Positions 8,876 through 17,568 of a stretch of 64,000 nucleotides of DNA are shown here, in pieces. The DNA is from Candidatus Macondimonas diazotrophica. GTDB taxonomy: Bacteria; Pseudomonadota; Gammaproteobacteria; UBA5335. The DNA lies in the NCBI RefSeq assembly GCF_004684205.1, contig NZ_SRIO01000001.1, positions 248,001 to 312,000 of the forward strand, given 5' to 3'. The notes under the pieces are model-generated. The model had not been told where the DNA came from. It saw only the letters and a program-made list of their open reading frames with translations, and did no database searches. The number at the start of each line of letters is the position of its first letter. Position 1 is the stretch's first letter. The position numbers and the translations under genes are program-made.

Positions 8876-9796
8876 ATGGAGAATCGAGCCTACGCCTTGC
8901 TGACCGGCCTGTTCGTCATCGGCCTGGGGATCGCCGCCGCTTTCGCCTCGTTGTGGCTGAATGACGCCCGCCAGGCCCGTACGCCCTATCTGATCGTCAC
9001 CCAGGGCGCCATCTCAGGCCTGGTTCCCTATTCCACCGTTCGCTACCGCGGCGTGGAAATCGGTCAGGTCACCTCCGTCGAATTCGCCAAAGACGGTACA
9101 CGGGACATCCACATCCGTATCGAAATCCAGCCGGACGTGCCGATGACGGTCAATACGTATGCAACCTTGCGTTATATGGGCATCACCGGCCTGGCGCAAG
9201 TGGAACTGGCCGACGATGGGCCGCCCGATGCGCCCCGCTTACAGACCAGTCCGACCAATCCGGCCCGCATCCCCATGCGCCCTTCCCTGTTCGAATCGCT
9301 GGGCGATGCGGGTCAAACCATGCTGAAGCAATTCCAGGACCTGATGCAGGATCTGAAAGAAGCGATGGGACCGGAAAACCAGGAAAACTTCCGCCAGATC
9401 ATGGCCAACGTGGAGGTGACCACCCGCAAGGTGGCCGAGTTCACGCAACGGCTGGAGCCCTTGATCGAGGCATTGCCGAAAATGGGCGAAGACGGCGGCA
9501 AGACCATGGAACGGGTCGAGGCCATCGCTCGCGAGCTGGAAGTTACGGTGACCCAGGTCCGCGAAGTCACGACCCAACTCAATACCCTCGGCAGTCTGGC
9601 TGAAAGCGCAGGTCAGACGTTCCTGGTCGAGACATTGCCCTCGACCCAGACCACCCTGCGCGAAATCGAGTCGGCCGCGCGAAACCTCGAACGGCTCAGC
9701 GATGAACTGCGGCGAGACCCGTCAAGCATCCTTTATGGACGTAACCGAAACACCGACGACCAACGTCCCGCCATCCAGGGGAATCGCATTCCATGA
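8876..9796 (+). CDS. MCE/MlaD-domain lipid-binding protein
   Basis: Periplasmic substrate-binding component of the Mla-like system (306 aa), anchored by one N-terminal helix (about residues 8-26). The MCE domain follows (about 39-118) with GLVPYSTVRYRGVEIGQV at its core. The C-terminal 170 residues are mostly polar and helical, with regularly spaced hydrophobics (LKQFQDLMQDLKEAM and onward), suggesting a coiled coil or helical tunnel segment as in longer MCE proteins. It starts 6 bases after the ATPase stop and overlaps the lipoprotein gene by 4 bases. Confidence 0.9.
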   Translation: MENRAYALLTGLFVIGLGIAAAFASLWLNDARQARTPYLIVTQGAISGLVPYSTVRYRGVEIGQVTSVEFAKDGTRDIHIRIEIQPDVPMTVNTYATLRYMGITGLAQVELADDGPPDAPRLQTSPTNPARIPMRPSLFESLGDAGQTMLKQFQDLMQDLKEAMGPENQENFRQIMANVEVTTRKVAEFTQRLEPLIEALPKMGEDGGKTMERVEAIARELEVTVTQVREVTTQLNTLGSLAESAGQTFLVETLPSTQTTLREIESAARNLERLSDELRRDPSSILYGRNRNTDDQRPAIQGNRIP

Positions 9797-10479
9797 CCAT
9801 TCTTCATCGCGCTCTGCTCGTGACACTCGTGATGGCCACACTGCTGACCGGTTGCGCCAATCTGCTCCCCAACCGGCGTCCGCCACCTGCCACGCCGCAT
9901 GATCTGGGCTGGTTGCCGCCGCCCCCTACAGTACCGCTGACCGAGATACCGATCGTCGCCGTGGAATGCCCCCCCTGGCTGAATGATTCGGCCTTGCGCT
10001 ATCGCCCCAAGGGGGGCGATGCCACATCCCTGCAAACCTATCCCGACGATTATTGGCTGGCCCCGCCACGCGAACTGGTCCTTGATCGCCTGCGGCAATC
10101 CCTGCTCGCCAGCCGTCACGCTGCCGTGATCGCAAGCAGCCCGCGGTATCGGTTGGAAGTGCGTCTGCTCAAATTCGAACAGGAACAGAGCGCATTGAAT
10201 ACCGAGGCCGTCGTCACCCTGCAAGCGCTCCTTAAGGACCCCCGGAATCGGCGCCAATACGCCTCTCCGGTCATGGAGGAACGCGTGGTCACGCCATCCG
10301 GACCGAGTGGAGCGGTGCGGGGTCTGGGTGAGGCAACCGACCAGATCATTGCCCGGCTGATGACCTGGACGGCCGAGACGCAGACGCAAATGCCCCCCGA
10401 TACCGCCGCTCCGATTCCGGCGCCAAATTCCACGAAGGCCGGATTGCGTTCGCTCTTTCCGGAACGAACGCTGCGTTGA
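9793..10479 (+). CDS. ABC-type transport auxiliary lipoprotein (PqiC/YmbA-like)
   Basis: A 228-aa lipoprotein with a clear type II signal peptide: hydrophobic run to LLTGC, with the lipidated cysteine at residue 21. The mature part fits the ABC-transport auxiliary component family (formerly DUF330): alternating beta strands, PRELVLDRLRQSLLASR and a late AVRGLGEATDQIIARL helix. In the Pqi system the related PqiC is an outer-membrane lipoprotein that docks the MCE tunnel, and the same role is inferred here. It is the last gene of the lipid transport operon. Confidence 0.82.
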   Translation: MTILHRALLVTLVMATLLTGCANLLPNRRPPPATPHDLGWLPPPPTVPLTEIPIVAVECPPWLNDSALRYRPKGGDATSLQTYPDDYWLAPPRELVLDRLRQSLLASRHAAVIASSPRYRLEVRLLKFEQEQSALNTEAVVTLQALLKDPRNRRQYASPVMEERVVTPSGPSGAVRGLGEATDQIIARLMTWTAETQTQMPPDTAAPIPAPNSTKAGLRSLFPERTLR

Positions 10480-10497
10480 ACGAGGAGGAGGAAGACG

Positions 10498-11172
10498 ATG
10501 GGACAGATGATCGAATTTCCCAGGCCCGATGGCCGCAAGGCCCGCGGCTATCTGGCTCAGGCCCGAACGGCCGATGCGCCGGGTATCGTGGTCATCCAGG
10601 AATGGTGGGGGCTGCAGGAGCAGATCAAGGGTCTGTGCGACCGGCTGGCCGAATCCGGCTATCAGGCGCTGGCCCCGGATTTGTTCCAAGGCGTGGTGGT
10701 CCCCTACCACGATGCAGGACAAGCCGCTAAGAAGATGAATTCCTTGGACTTCCTTGAGGCGACAGACCAAGATGTCCGTGGCGCGGCGCAATACTTCGCC
10801 GGGCAGGGCAGGACAGTTGGCCTGACCGGCTTTTGCATGGGCGGCGCCATCACGCTGCTCGGCGCCGTGCGCATTCCGGAGCTGGCCGCTGCGGTGATCT
10901 TCTACGGCTTACCGCCTGCCAGTGTGGCCGACCCGGCCAATGTGCGTATCCCGATTCAGGCACATTTCGCCAATCAGGACACGTGGTGCACACCGGCGAC
11001 GGTGGATGCCTTTGAAAGTGCCCTCAAGGCCGCGCAGAAGTCCTTCGAACTCTATCGCTACGAGGCCGACCACGCTTTCGTCAATGCGCAGCGTGCAGAG
11101 GTCTATGACGCCGCAGCGGCTGATCTCGCCTGGCAGCGCAGCCTGGATTTCTGGAAACGCCACCTCGGGTGA
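10498..11172 (+). CDS. Dienelactone hydrolase family protein
   Basis: Cytosolic alpha/beta hydrolase of 224 aa with a cysteine nucleophile: GFCMGG (C113), acid D161 in ANQDTWC and H192 in YEADHAF form the triad seen in dienelactone hydrolases. EWWGL near residue 36-39 is the characteristic N-terminal motif. The natural substrate is uncertain, since no aromatic ring-cleavage genes are nearby and many paralogues act on other esters. A strong AGGAGG site precedes the ATG; a second in-frame ATG lies at codon 4. It follows the lipid transport operon by 18 bases, so it may be co-transcribed, and a hairpin terminator follows it. Confidence 0.88.
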   Translation: MGQMIEFPRPDGRKARGYLAQARTADAPGIVVIQEWWGLQEQIKGLCDRLAESGYQALAPDLFQGVVVPYHDAGQAAKKMNSLDFLEATDQDVRGAAQYFAGQGRTVGLTGFCMGGAITLLGAVRIPELAAAVIFYGLPPASVADPANVRIPIQAHFANQDTWCTPATVDAFESALKAAQKSFELYRYEADHAFVNAQRAEVYDAAAADLAWQRSLDFWKRHLG

Positions 11173-11177
11173 GGCAA

Positions 11178-11217
11178 GCGGCCATCACGCATCGCGCCGT
11201 GATGGCCGCATCGCTTT
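11178..11217 (+). terminator. Hairpin terminator after dienelactone hydrolase gene
   Basis: A perfect 12-bp stem (GCGGCCATCACG at 11178-11189 with CGTGATGGCCGC at 11198-11209) with an 8-base loop, followed by ATCGCTTT. It sits right after the plus-strand gene and downstream of the minus-strand small gene, so it could end transcription from both sides. The T-run is short, which lowers confidence in intrinsic termination. Confidence 0.6.
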
Positions 11218-11236
11218 CAGCGGATCAGGTCCGCAC

Positions 11237-11530
11237 TCACAAGGTGCAATAAGCGCCGCGCGGGCAGCCATCGAACACGTTGCCAAGAAAACGGGCCTGC
11301 CGGGCGACCAGCGCCGCAGCCAGGGGATGGCCCGAGTTCGACAAATCCCGAGCCAAGGCATCGAGTTTCAGGACAAAGCCCGGCGGATCATAAACCAACG
11401 TACCTGCCTGTCCGGAAACCGCCCGAAGCGCCGCGTCATCCATCGACTTCAATGCCGCCTGAGCCGGCATGACCACCAACATGGACGCCATCGCCACCGC
11501 AACCAACCCGTTCCGCCGCATCGTTTCCAT
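11237..11530 (-). CDS. Small secreted protein with LxAVSGQAG motif
   Basis: A 97-aa protein with a Sec signal peptide (positive start METMRRNG, hydrophobic stretch, cleavage likely after PAQA at residue 25). The mature N-terminus, LKSMDDAALRAVSGQAG, resembles the D-D-x-x-L-x-x-V-x-G-Q-x-G motif at the mature start of a group of gammaproteobacterial envelope proteins of unknown function. Two cysteines near the C-terminus (CPRGAYC) could form a disulfide. No function is assigned. It stands alone between the dienelactone hydrolase and glgP genes. Confidence 0.65.
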   Translation of the reverse strand: METMRRNGLVAVAMASMLVVMPAQAALKSMDDAALRAVSGQAGTLVYDPPGFVLKLDALARDLSNSGHPLAAALVARQARFLGNVFDGCPRGAYCTL

Positions 11531-11607
11531 CTCCCGCAGAGGTGATTACCGAAACGCAAGATTGCTTCCGACCTGGCCCGCTGTCAAGCAGCGGCGCACG
11601 GCCGGAT

Positions 11608-14133
11608 TCATTGCATCACGGTCACCTTGACCTCATCCGGATTGATCAGCGTGATGGGAACGGAGGACACCCGCCAGATCTCCTGCTGATATTCCCGAAT
11701 CGATCGATCGGATGAAAAAAATCCGGCATGCGCGGTATTGAGGATGGCCATTCGGCTCCAGCGCTCGGCATCGCGGTAAGCGGTATCGACCTGATCCTGA
11801 CAAGCCATGTACTGAGCAAAATCAGCCAGAACGAAGTAGGGATCCTGGCCGAGCAAGTCATCGATCAGCGGCTGGAACAACTTCCGATCGCCGCGCGAGA
11901 AATAGCCGGAGCCAATCAGATCGATCACCGCCTCGATCTCTTCGTTGCCATGATAGAAATCCAATGGCCGGTATCCGGCTTGGCGCAATCCCGCGATCTG
12001 CGCTTCGGTATGCCCGAACAGAAAGAAATTGTCGGCGCCGACCCGCTCACGGATCTCCACATTGGCGCCATCAAGCGTCCCGATGGTCAGGGCGCCATTG
12101 AGGGTGAACTTCATGTTGCCGGTCCCCGATGCTTCCTTGCCGGCGGTGGAGATCTGTTCCGACAAATCCGCTGCCGGATAGATGCGCTGGCCATTGCTGA
12201 CATGGAAATTCGGCAGGAAGAACACTTTCAGCCTCCCACGAATGTCCGGATCCTGATTGATCACCGCGCCGATGCTGTTGATCAGCTTCACGATCAGCTT
12301 GGCCTTGTGATAGGCCGGGGCCGCCTTGCCGCCGAACAGATAGGTGCGGGGGACGATATCCCGCGTCGGATCGTTCTTCAAACGCAGGTAGGTCGCGACG
12401 ATGTGCAGTGCATTCAGATGCTGGCGCTTGTACTCATGGATGCGCTTGACCTGCACGTCGAACAGGCTGCGGGGATCGAGCCGCTCACCGAAGTGCTGAC
12501 CGATGAACTGCACCAGATCCGTCTTGTTGGCGCGCTTGACGGCACGCCACCGTTCACGGAACGCACCATCTTCGGCCATGGGTGCCAGATCGGCCAGCCG
12601 TTCCAGATCCCGCATCCAGGCGGGCCCGATGGCTTCGGTGATAAGAGCGGTCAGCCGTGGATTGGAAAAGAAGATCCATCGCCGCGGGGTCACGCCATTG
12701 GTCTTGTTGGAAAACTTCTCCGGCCAGAGATCGTGAAAGTCCTTCAGCACCGTCTGCTTGAGCAAGTCCGTATGCAGCGCCGCCACGCCATTGATGGCAT
12801 GACTGCCCACACAGGCCAGATGGGCCATGCGCACGAAGCGCTCACCGGTTTCATTGATCAGTGACAGACGGGCGACACGCGCCGGATCCCCGAGATAGCG
12901 CACCCGCACCTGATCCAGGAAGCGATCGTTGATCTCGTAGACGATTTCCAGATGGCGTGGCAGGGTCCGGGAAAACAGGTCGAGTGGCCATTGTTCCAGC
13001 GCTTCGGGCAGCAGGGTGTGGTTGGTGTACGCGAATGTCTTCTGAGTGATGTCCCAGGCCCGCTCCCAAGGCAAATGGCGTTCGTCCACCAACAGGCGCA
13101 TGAGTTCGCAGACAGCCAGGGCCGGGTGTGTGTCATTCATCTGCGCGGCGAATTTTTCGTGGAACTGTTCGACTGAAATATGTTGCCTGTCCAGAATGCG
13201 GAACATGTCCTGCAAAGACGCGCTCACCAGGAAATACTGCTGTTCCAGCCGCAGCACCTTGCCCTGTAGGGGCTCGTCGTTGGGATACAGCACCTTGGTG
13301 ATGTTCTCCGAACTGATCTTGCGATCGACGGCGCCGTAGTAGTCACCGCGATTGAACACCCCCAAATCGAAAGCCTCGGGCGACTCGGCCCGCCACAGCC
13401 GCAACGTGTTCGCGGTGTTGGTCCGATAGCCCAGGATCGGCGTGTCATACGGGACGGCCTTCACGACCCGATCCGGCACCCAGCGCACCCGCAGATGCCC
13501 CTGTTCGTCGTGGTAGCGCTCGGTGTGTCCGCCGTATCCGATCTCGACCGCCCATTCCGGACGTTGAATTTCCCAGGGATTGCCGAAACGCAACCACTTG
13601 TCGGTCTTCTCGACCTGCCACCCGTCGACGATGTCCTGGTCAAAAATGCCGAACTCGTAGCGAATTCCGTAACCTAGCGCCGGAATCTGCAAAGTGGCCA
13701 TGGAGTCGAGGAAACACGCCGCTAGCCGGCCCAATCCGCCATTGCCCAACCCGGGCTCTTCCTCCTGACGCAGCAACTCCTTGAAGTCGAGCCCCATGTC
13801 CTCCACCGCAGCGCGGGCATCATCAAGAATGCCGAGGTTCACCAGATTGTTGCCCAGATGCGTTCCCATCAGGAATTCGGCGGAGAGATAGCAGACGGTG
13901 CGCGCGCCCTGCTCGGTGTAAGCTGCCGCCGTGCTGATCCAGCGATGCAGCAGGCGATCCCTTACCGTATAGGCTAGAGCCAGGTAGTAATCGTTGAGGG
14001 TCGCCAGAGCGGGGAATTTGCCCTGGCTGAAGAACAAATGGTCCAAAAACGCGCGCCGGATGATGTCCTTGTCCAATCCGGTGCGTTCATCTTCAGGAAA
14101 CACATCCCGCTCGGGATTGTAAAGCTTGTCCAT
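11608..14133 (-). CDS. glgP: Glycogen/maltodextrin phosphorylase
   Basis: PLP-dependent glucan phosphorylase (GT35): releases glucose 1-phosphate from alpha-1,4-glucans. The 841-aa product is of normal length. The PLP lysine is K675 within EASGTGNMKFTLNG; GNGGLGRLAACFLDSMATL and the C-terminal NTAHAGFFSSDRSI are strongly conserved family blocks. No other glycogen genes (glgA, glgB, glgC) are adjacent. Glucokinase lies 8.5 kb away on the other strand, and together they would feed glucose and glucose 1-phosphate into glycolysis. Confidence 0.96.
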   Translation of the reverse strand: MDKLYNPERDVFPEDERTGLDKDIIRRAFLDHLFFSQGKFPALATLNDYYLALAYTVRDRLLHRWISTAAAYTEQGARTVCYLSAEFLMGTHLGNNLVNLGILDDARAAVEDMGLDFKELLRQEEEPGLGNGGLGRLAACFLDSMATLQIPALGYGIRYEFGIFDQDIVDGWQVEKTDKWLRFGNPWEIQRPEWAVEIGYGGHTERYHDEQGHLRVRWVPDRVVKAVPYDTPILGYRTNTANTLRLWRAESPEAFDLGVFNRGDYYGAVDRKISSENITKVLYPNDEPLQGKVLRLEQQYFLVSASLQDMFRILDRQHISVEQFHEKFAAQMNDTHPALAVCELMRLLVDERHLPWERAWDITQKTFAYTNHTLLPEALEQWPLDLFSRTLPRHLEIVYEINDRFLDQVRVRYLGDPARVARLSLINETGERFVRMAHLACVGSHAINGVAALHTDLLKQTVLKDFHDLWPEKFSNKTNGVTPRRWIFFSNPRLTALITEAIGPAWMRDLERLADLAPMAEDGAFRERWRAVKRANKTDLVQFIGQHFGERLDPRSLFDVQVKRIHEYKRQHLNALHIVATYLRLKNDPTRDIVPRTYLFGGKAAPAYHKAKLIVKLINSIGAVINQDPDIRGRLKVFFLPNFHVSNGQRIYPAADLSEQISTAGKEASGTGNMKFTLNGALTIGTLDGANVEIRERVGADNFFLFGHTEAQIAGLRQAGYRPLDFYHGNEEIEAVIDLIGSGYFSRGDRKLFQPLIDDLLGQDPYFVLADFAQYMACQDQVDTAYRDAERWSRMAILNTAHAGFFSSDRSIREYQQEIWRVSSVPITLINPDEVKVTVMQ

Positions 14134-14263
14134 ACGGACCCTCCGCCAATCGCAGTCTTGTCTCTCTCGCTCGTGGAGAAACTTTTTGCAATTCCAGTGC
14201 CGAAACGATGCGACGCGTCATTTCGGATATCGAGAATCAGCATTGCGCGGCAAGGAGGGCGGA

Positions 14264-14291
14264 GGAGGCAGACCGCTATACGGCTGCCTCC
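14264..14291 (-). terminator. Possible terminator of acyl-CoA dehydrogenase operon
   Basis: GGAGGCAG (14264-14271) pairs exactly with CTGCCTCC (14284-14291), and an inner CCG/CGG pair closes a CTATA loop. The hairpin lies just past the stop of the downstream acyl-CoA dehydrogenase gene and before glgP. There is no T-run on the minus side, so it may be a factor-assisted terminator or a processing/stability hairpin. Confidence 0.4.
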
Positions 14292-14300
14292 TGGGACCCG

Positions 14301-15536
14301 TCAGTTCAACACCTCGCCCGAGGTGCTCAGTTGTACACGTTCGAATAGATTGCGCGCCACCACCATCTGCTGGATCTGGTGGGTGCCCTCGAAGATGTCG
14401 AACACCTTCACATCCCGAAACAACTTTTCCGACAGCGAACCTTTGAGCGTGCCGTGCGCGCCCATCAGCTGGACAGCGTAGGAGGTCACCTCCATCCCGA
14501 CCTGCGGCCCGTAGAGCTTGGCCATCGAGGCTTCCTTGGTATTGCGGATGCCGTTGTCCGCCATCCACGCCGCCTTCCAGCACAAGAGGCGCGCCGCATC
14601 GATCTTGCGCTGCAGCTCGGCCAGCCGGTCCTTGATCGCCTGATAGCGCGGAATCGGCCGGGACAGCAGGTAGTTGTCATGGGCGAACTGGACGACTTCC
14701 TCATACGCCGCGCGGGCGATGCCCACCGCCATGATGCCGACCAGGGGCCTGCTGGTGTCGAAGAACTCCATGGCCGTTTTAAATCCGGCCTTGGCGCCCT
14801 GATCGTAGGCGGCCTCGCCGCCGAGCAGGTTGTCCACTGGTACACGGCACTCCTCGAATACGAGTTCCGCCGTCTCGGTCGCCCGGAAGCCCAGCTTGTC
14901 CTCGAGCTTGCCGACCTTGAATCCGGGTGTGTCCTTCTCGACGATGAACACCCGGTGCCCTGCGTGACCCAGCGCCGGGTCGATCGTTGCGAAGACCAGT
15001 GTCCACTCGGCGCGAGCGCCGTTGGAGATGTAGCATTTGGTGCCGTTGATGACGTAGTGATCGCCATCCTTACGGCAGCGGGTGCGGATGGCTGCGGCAT
15101 CCGATCCCGTGCCTGGCTCGGTCAGGCCATAGGCCGCCCAATGGGGTTGCGGCCCCTTGAGCTGGGCAAAGTACTTTTCTTTCTGCTCGGGTGTCCCGCG
15201 GGCGGCCAATGCCGGCCCACCGGTGCCCGGACCAGGCATCACCAGAGCCATCGACGGGTCGCCCCAGCCGAGCTCCTCACCGGCCACGACCGCCAGCAGC
15301 GACATGCCCTTCATGCCGCCCGCCATCGGATCGGCCGCCGCACCTTCCTTCTTGGCGCCGCCACCACCGCCGAGGGAAAAGCCCTGCGCCAGCGGCATCA
15401 GCTCCTTGTAAAAGCTGTCCGGATAACCCGCTTCCTGGTCGGCCTTGAGGCACAACGGCCGCACTTTCTTGTCCATGACGGCGTGAAGCATGTCGCGCGC
15501 CATCTTCATCTGGGGGGTTAGGGTGAAGTCGATCAT
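14301..15536 (-). CDS. Acyl-CoA dehydrogenase, catalytic-type subunit
   Basis: FAD-dependent acyl-CoA dehydrogenase of 411 aa. Conserved pieces are YGLTEPGTGSDAAAIRTR (flavin and substrate contact), RATETAELVFEECRVP, and DIFEGTHQIQQM, whose Glu (E383) aligns with the catalytic base of medium-chain acyl-CoA dehydrogenase (YEGT motif). A glycine-rich low-complexity insert (FSLGGGGGAKKEG, about residues 54-66) is unusual. It overlaps the upstream dehydrogenase gene by 4 bases (ATGA), so the two are co-translated and may form one enzyme. The acyl substrate is unknown; no thiolase or hydratase gene is nearby. Confidence 0.92.
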   Translation of the reverse strand: MIDFTLTPQMKMARDMLHAVMDKKVRPLCLKADQEAGYPDSFYKELMPLAQGFSLGGGGGAKKEGAAADPMAGGMKGMSLLAVVAGEELGWGDPSMALVMPGPGTGGPALAARGTPEQKEKYFAQLKGPQPHWAAYGLTEPGTGSDAAAIRTRCRKDGDHYVINGTKCYISNGARAEWTLVFATIDPALGHAGHRVFIVEKDTPGFKVGKLEDKLGFRATETAELVFEECRVPVDNLLGGEAAYDQGAKAGFKTAMEFFDTSRPLVGIMAVGIARAAYEEVVQFAHDNYLLSRPIPRYQAIKDRLAELQRKIDAARLLCWKAAWMADNGIRNTKEASMAKLYGPQVGMEVTSYAVQLMGAHGTLKGSLSEKLFRDVKVFDIFEGTHQIQQMVVARNLFERVQLSTSGEVLN

Positions 15537-16702
15537 GCCTGGGCCACCTTCTTGCCGTCCTTGGCTGCAGATTTCAGAGATTCCGGTCCGTAGAGCACCT
15601 CGCCCAGCACCGCCAGATGATCCTCCGGCGTTCCCAGCGCGTTACCCAGCGTGCGCACATCACGCATATAGCGCTCCACCGGCATGTCCTTCATGAAGCC
15701 AGCGCCGCCGAACACCTGAACCGCATCGACAGTCACCTTGACCGCCGCCTCAGCGGCGCAGATCGCGGCGTTGCAGGCAGCCACGGTAGCCCCCGCGCCG
15801 CTCTCGAGCTGCCAAGCCGCCTTGAGCACCAGATTACGGGCCGATTCCAAGGCCACTTCCATGTCGGCAATGAAGAACGCCAGCCCCTGGTGGGCACAGA
15901 TCGGCTTGCCGAAGGCCTTGCGATCCTGTGCGTAGTCGACGGCAAATCCCATGGCGCCGCGTGCTGCGCCCACCATGCGGGCAGCATTGATGATTCGACC
16001 GATGTCGAACAGGCGTGTGAGCGCCGCCACCGGATCCGCCGCGCCCACGAGCCGCTCACCGGCAACGCCTTCGAACTGCACCCGACAGGGTTGGCCGGCG
16101 CGCAGCCCCATGCGATCCTCAAGGGTGATCTGCACGCCGGACGCGCGCGCATCGACCACAAACGCGGCGATGCCGGCAAGGCCGTCACCATCTTCGTGGC
16201 GAGCCAGCACCACCAACCGGTCGGCGCGATTGGCATTGAATACGCAGGTCTTGGTTCCGCTGAGAACATCCCCTTGGCCTTGGCGCCGGGCGACCGTGGA
16301 CATGTACCCCAGATGGGCGGCGGGATCGTCCTCACTGCTGGCCAGCGCCCAGATGCGCTCGGCGTCGCCGAGGAGCTGCGTGATCTGTGCCTCGGATCCC
16401 AGCGCGACGACGGCCTGCGCCGCGAGACCCAGGTCATCCAGCCCAACCGCCTGGGCGGCATCACTGCGCGAGAGGACTTCCTCGGCCAGGATCTTGGCCG
16501 TGAGGCCAAAACCGATCCCGCCGGCCGCGTCCGGCAAGCCCAGGAGATGGGCGCCCATCTCCCGATAGGCGCCGCGCACGGCAGGATCGACGGATTGCCG
16601 GCGGTCGGCAGCCCTTGCATCGGGCATGAGCTGGTTTTGGGCGAAGCGCCCCAAGGTATCGAGCAGGGATTGCTCGTCCTCACTGCACGCAAACGAAATC
16701 AT
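15533..16702 (-). CDS. Acyl-CoA dehydrogenase-like subunit lacking catalytic Glu
   Basis: A 389-aa acyl-CoA dehydrogenase fold protein: the mid-domain, DYAQDRKAFGKPI, and VFGGAGFMKDMPVERYMRDVRT are recognisable. At the position of the YEGT catalytic motif it reads LGNALGTPEDH, with no glutamate, and at the alternative site used by isovaleryl-type enzymes it reads FDIGRIINAAR instead of an ER pair. It may therefore be a non-catalytic partner of the overlapping downstream gene. I chose the ATG at 16702 because GGAGGGG lies 9 bases upstream; the ATG 18 bases earlier overlaps that site. This is the first gene of the pair. Confidence 0.88.
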   Translation of the reverse strand: MISFACSEDEQSLLDTLGRFAQNQLMPDARAADRRQSVDPAVRGAYREMGAHLLGLPDAAGGIGFGLTAKILAEEVLSRSDAAQAVGLDDLGLAAQAVVALGSEAQITQLLGDAERIWALASSEDDPAAHLGYMSTVARRQGQGDVLSGTKTCVFNANRADRLVVLARHEDGDGLAGIAAFVVDARASGVQITLEDRMGLRAGQPCRVQFEGVAGERLVGAADPVAALTRLFDIGRIINAARMVGAARGAMGFAVDYAQDRKAFGKPICAHQGLAFFIADMEVALESARNLVLKAAWQLESGAGATVAACNAAICAAEAAVKVTVDAVQVFGGAGFMKDMPVERYMRDVRTLGNALGTPEDHLAVLGEVLYGPESLKSAAKDGKKVAQA

Positions 16703-17568
16703 AAATGAACACCCCTCCATGGGTTACGAAAAGCCAAACTGCAAAGCGCTCGGCCTCGGACCAGACGGCCGGAACGCCGCTGAAATCCCGATGACCGACG
16801 CGATCGATCCTGTCCGCAGCCGGATGGCACTATGCTAACGCCTGCGCCCATGCCCGGCCAGCAATCGGCGGCCCGGGCATTCGGTGAGACAATCGTCCGC
16901 TCCGGCATCCACCCGCCGATCTGAGGTATTTCACGGCGCCGAGCATTCGGGCCAGATCATCATCGCAGGACCGTATCCTTACGATTTAATGGATGATGAA
17001 CGATTGCGGCACCGCCCCCAACCGGCCGCCTTCATGACGCTGACGGTCCATCTTATCGGGGCGATCGACCGGGCACCGGCAGTCCGGAGCCCATGCCTCC
17101 CTCAGGGCACCATTGACACGCCGGGACCGCCAATCACCTTGCAGGCTAACCGACCTGAACCCGTCTCCCCTGGCATCGGATCGCTCCGACGTTGATTTCC
17201 TTGGCTCGGGCGCAAGTGGCAAGCGAATGCGATGCACAGCGCCTGTAAGGCCTGTTTGGGCTCCGCCTACCCGTCCACCCAGCGCAGCAGCTTCCCGAAA
17301 CTCCACGCGGACACCTTGGCGCGGGCGTCTGCTGGTGGGCACAAAGGGGGCCGATCACGGGACGCTGGACGAGGATGACTCCCGTTCGTGCCGGCTTACC
17401 CGGTCCGGAAGATCGCCACCGTGGCAGGTGACGCGTTCGACGCTAGTTTCCAGTCCTGATGCGTGGAGCGACGCTGCACGACGTCTGCACTTTGCCAAAT
17501 CTCGCGCGGCAGGAAGAAGTCCGGGTGCGTCGACCGAATGCCCGCCACATCACCGCGTTTCGCGCGGC
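16703..17568. other. Gene-free stretch, nothing recognised
   Basis: About 0.87 kb between two minus-strand genes. Short open frames on both strands show no family resemblance, no good ribosome-binding site and no consistent codon pattern. The ribosome-binding site of the acyl-CoA dehydrogenase operon is at its left edge, and the operon promoter should lie here, but I could not pick a convincing -35/-10 pair. It may contain remnants of a lost gene; I see no identifiable fragment. Confidence 0.5.
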
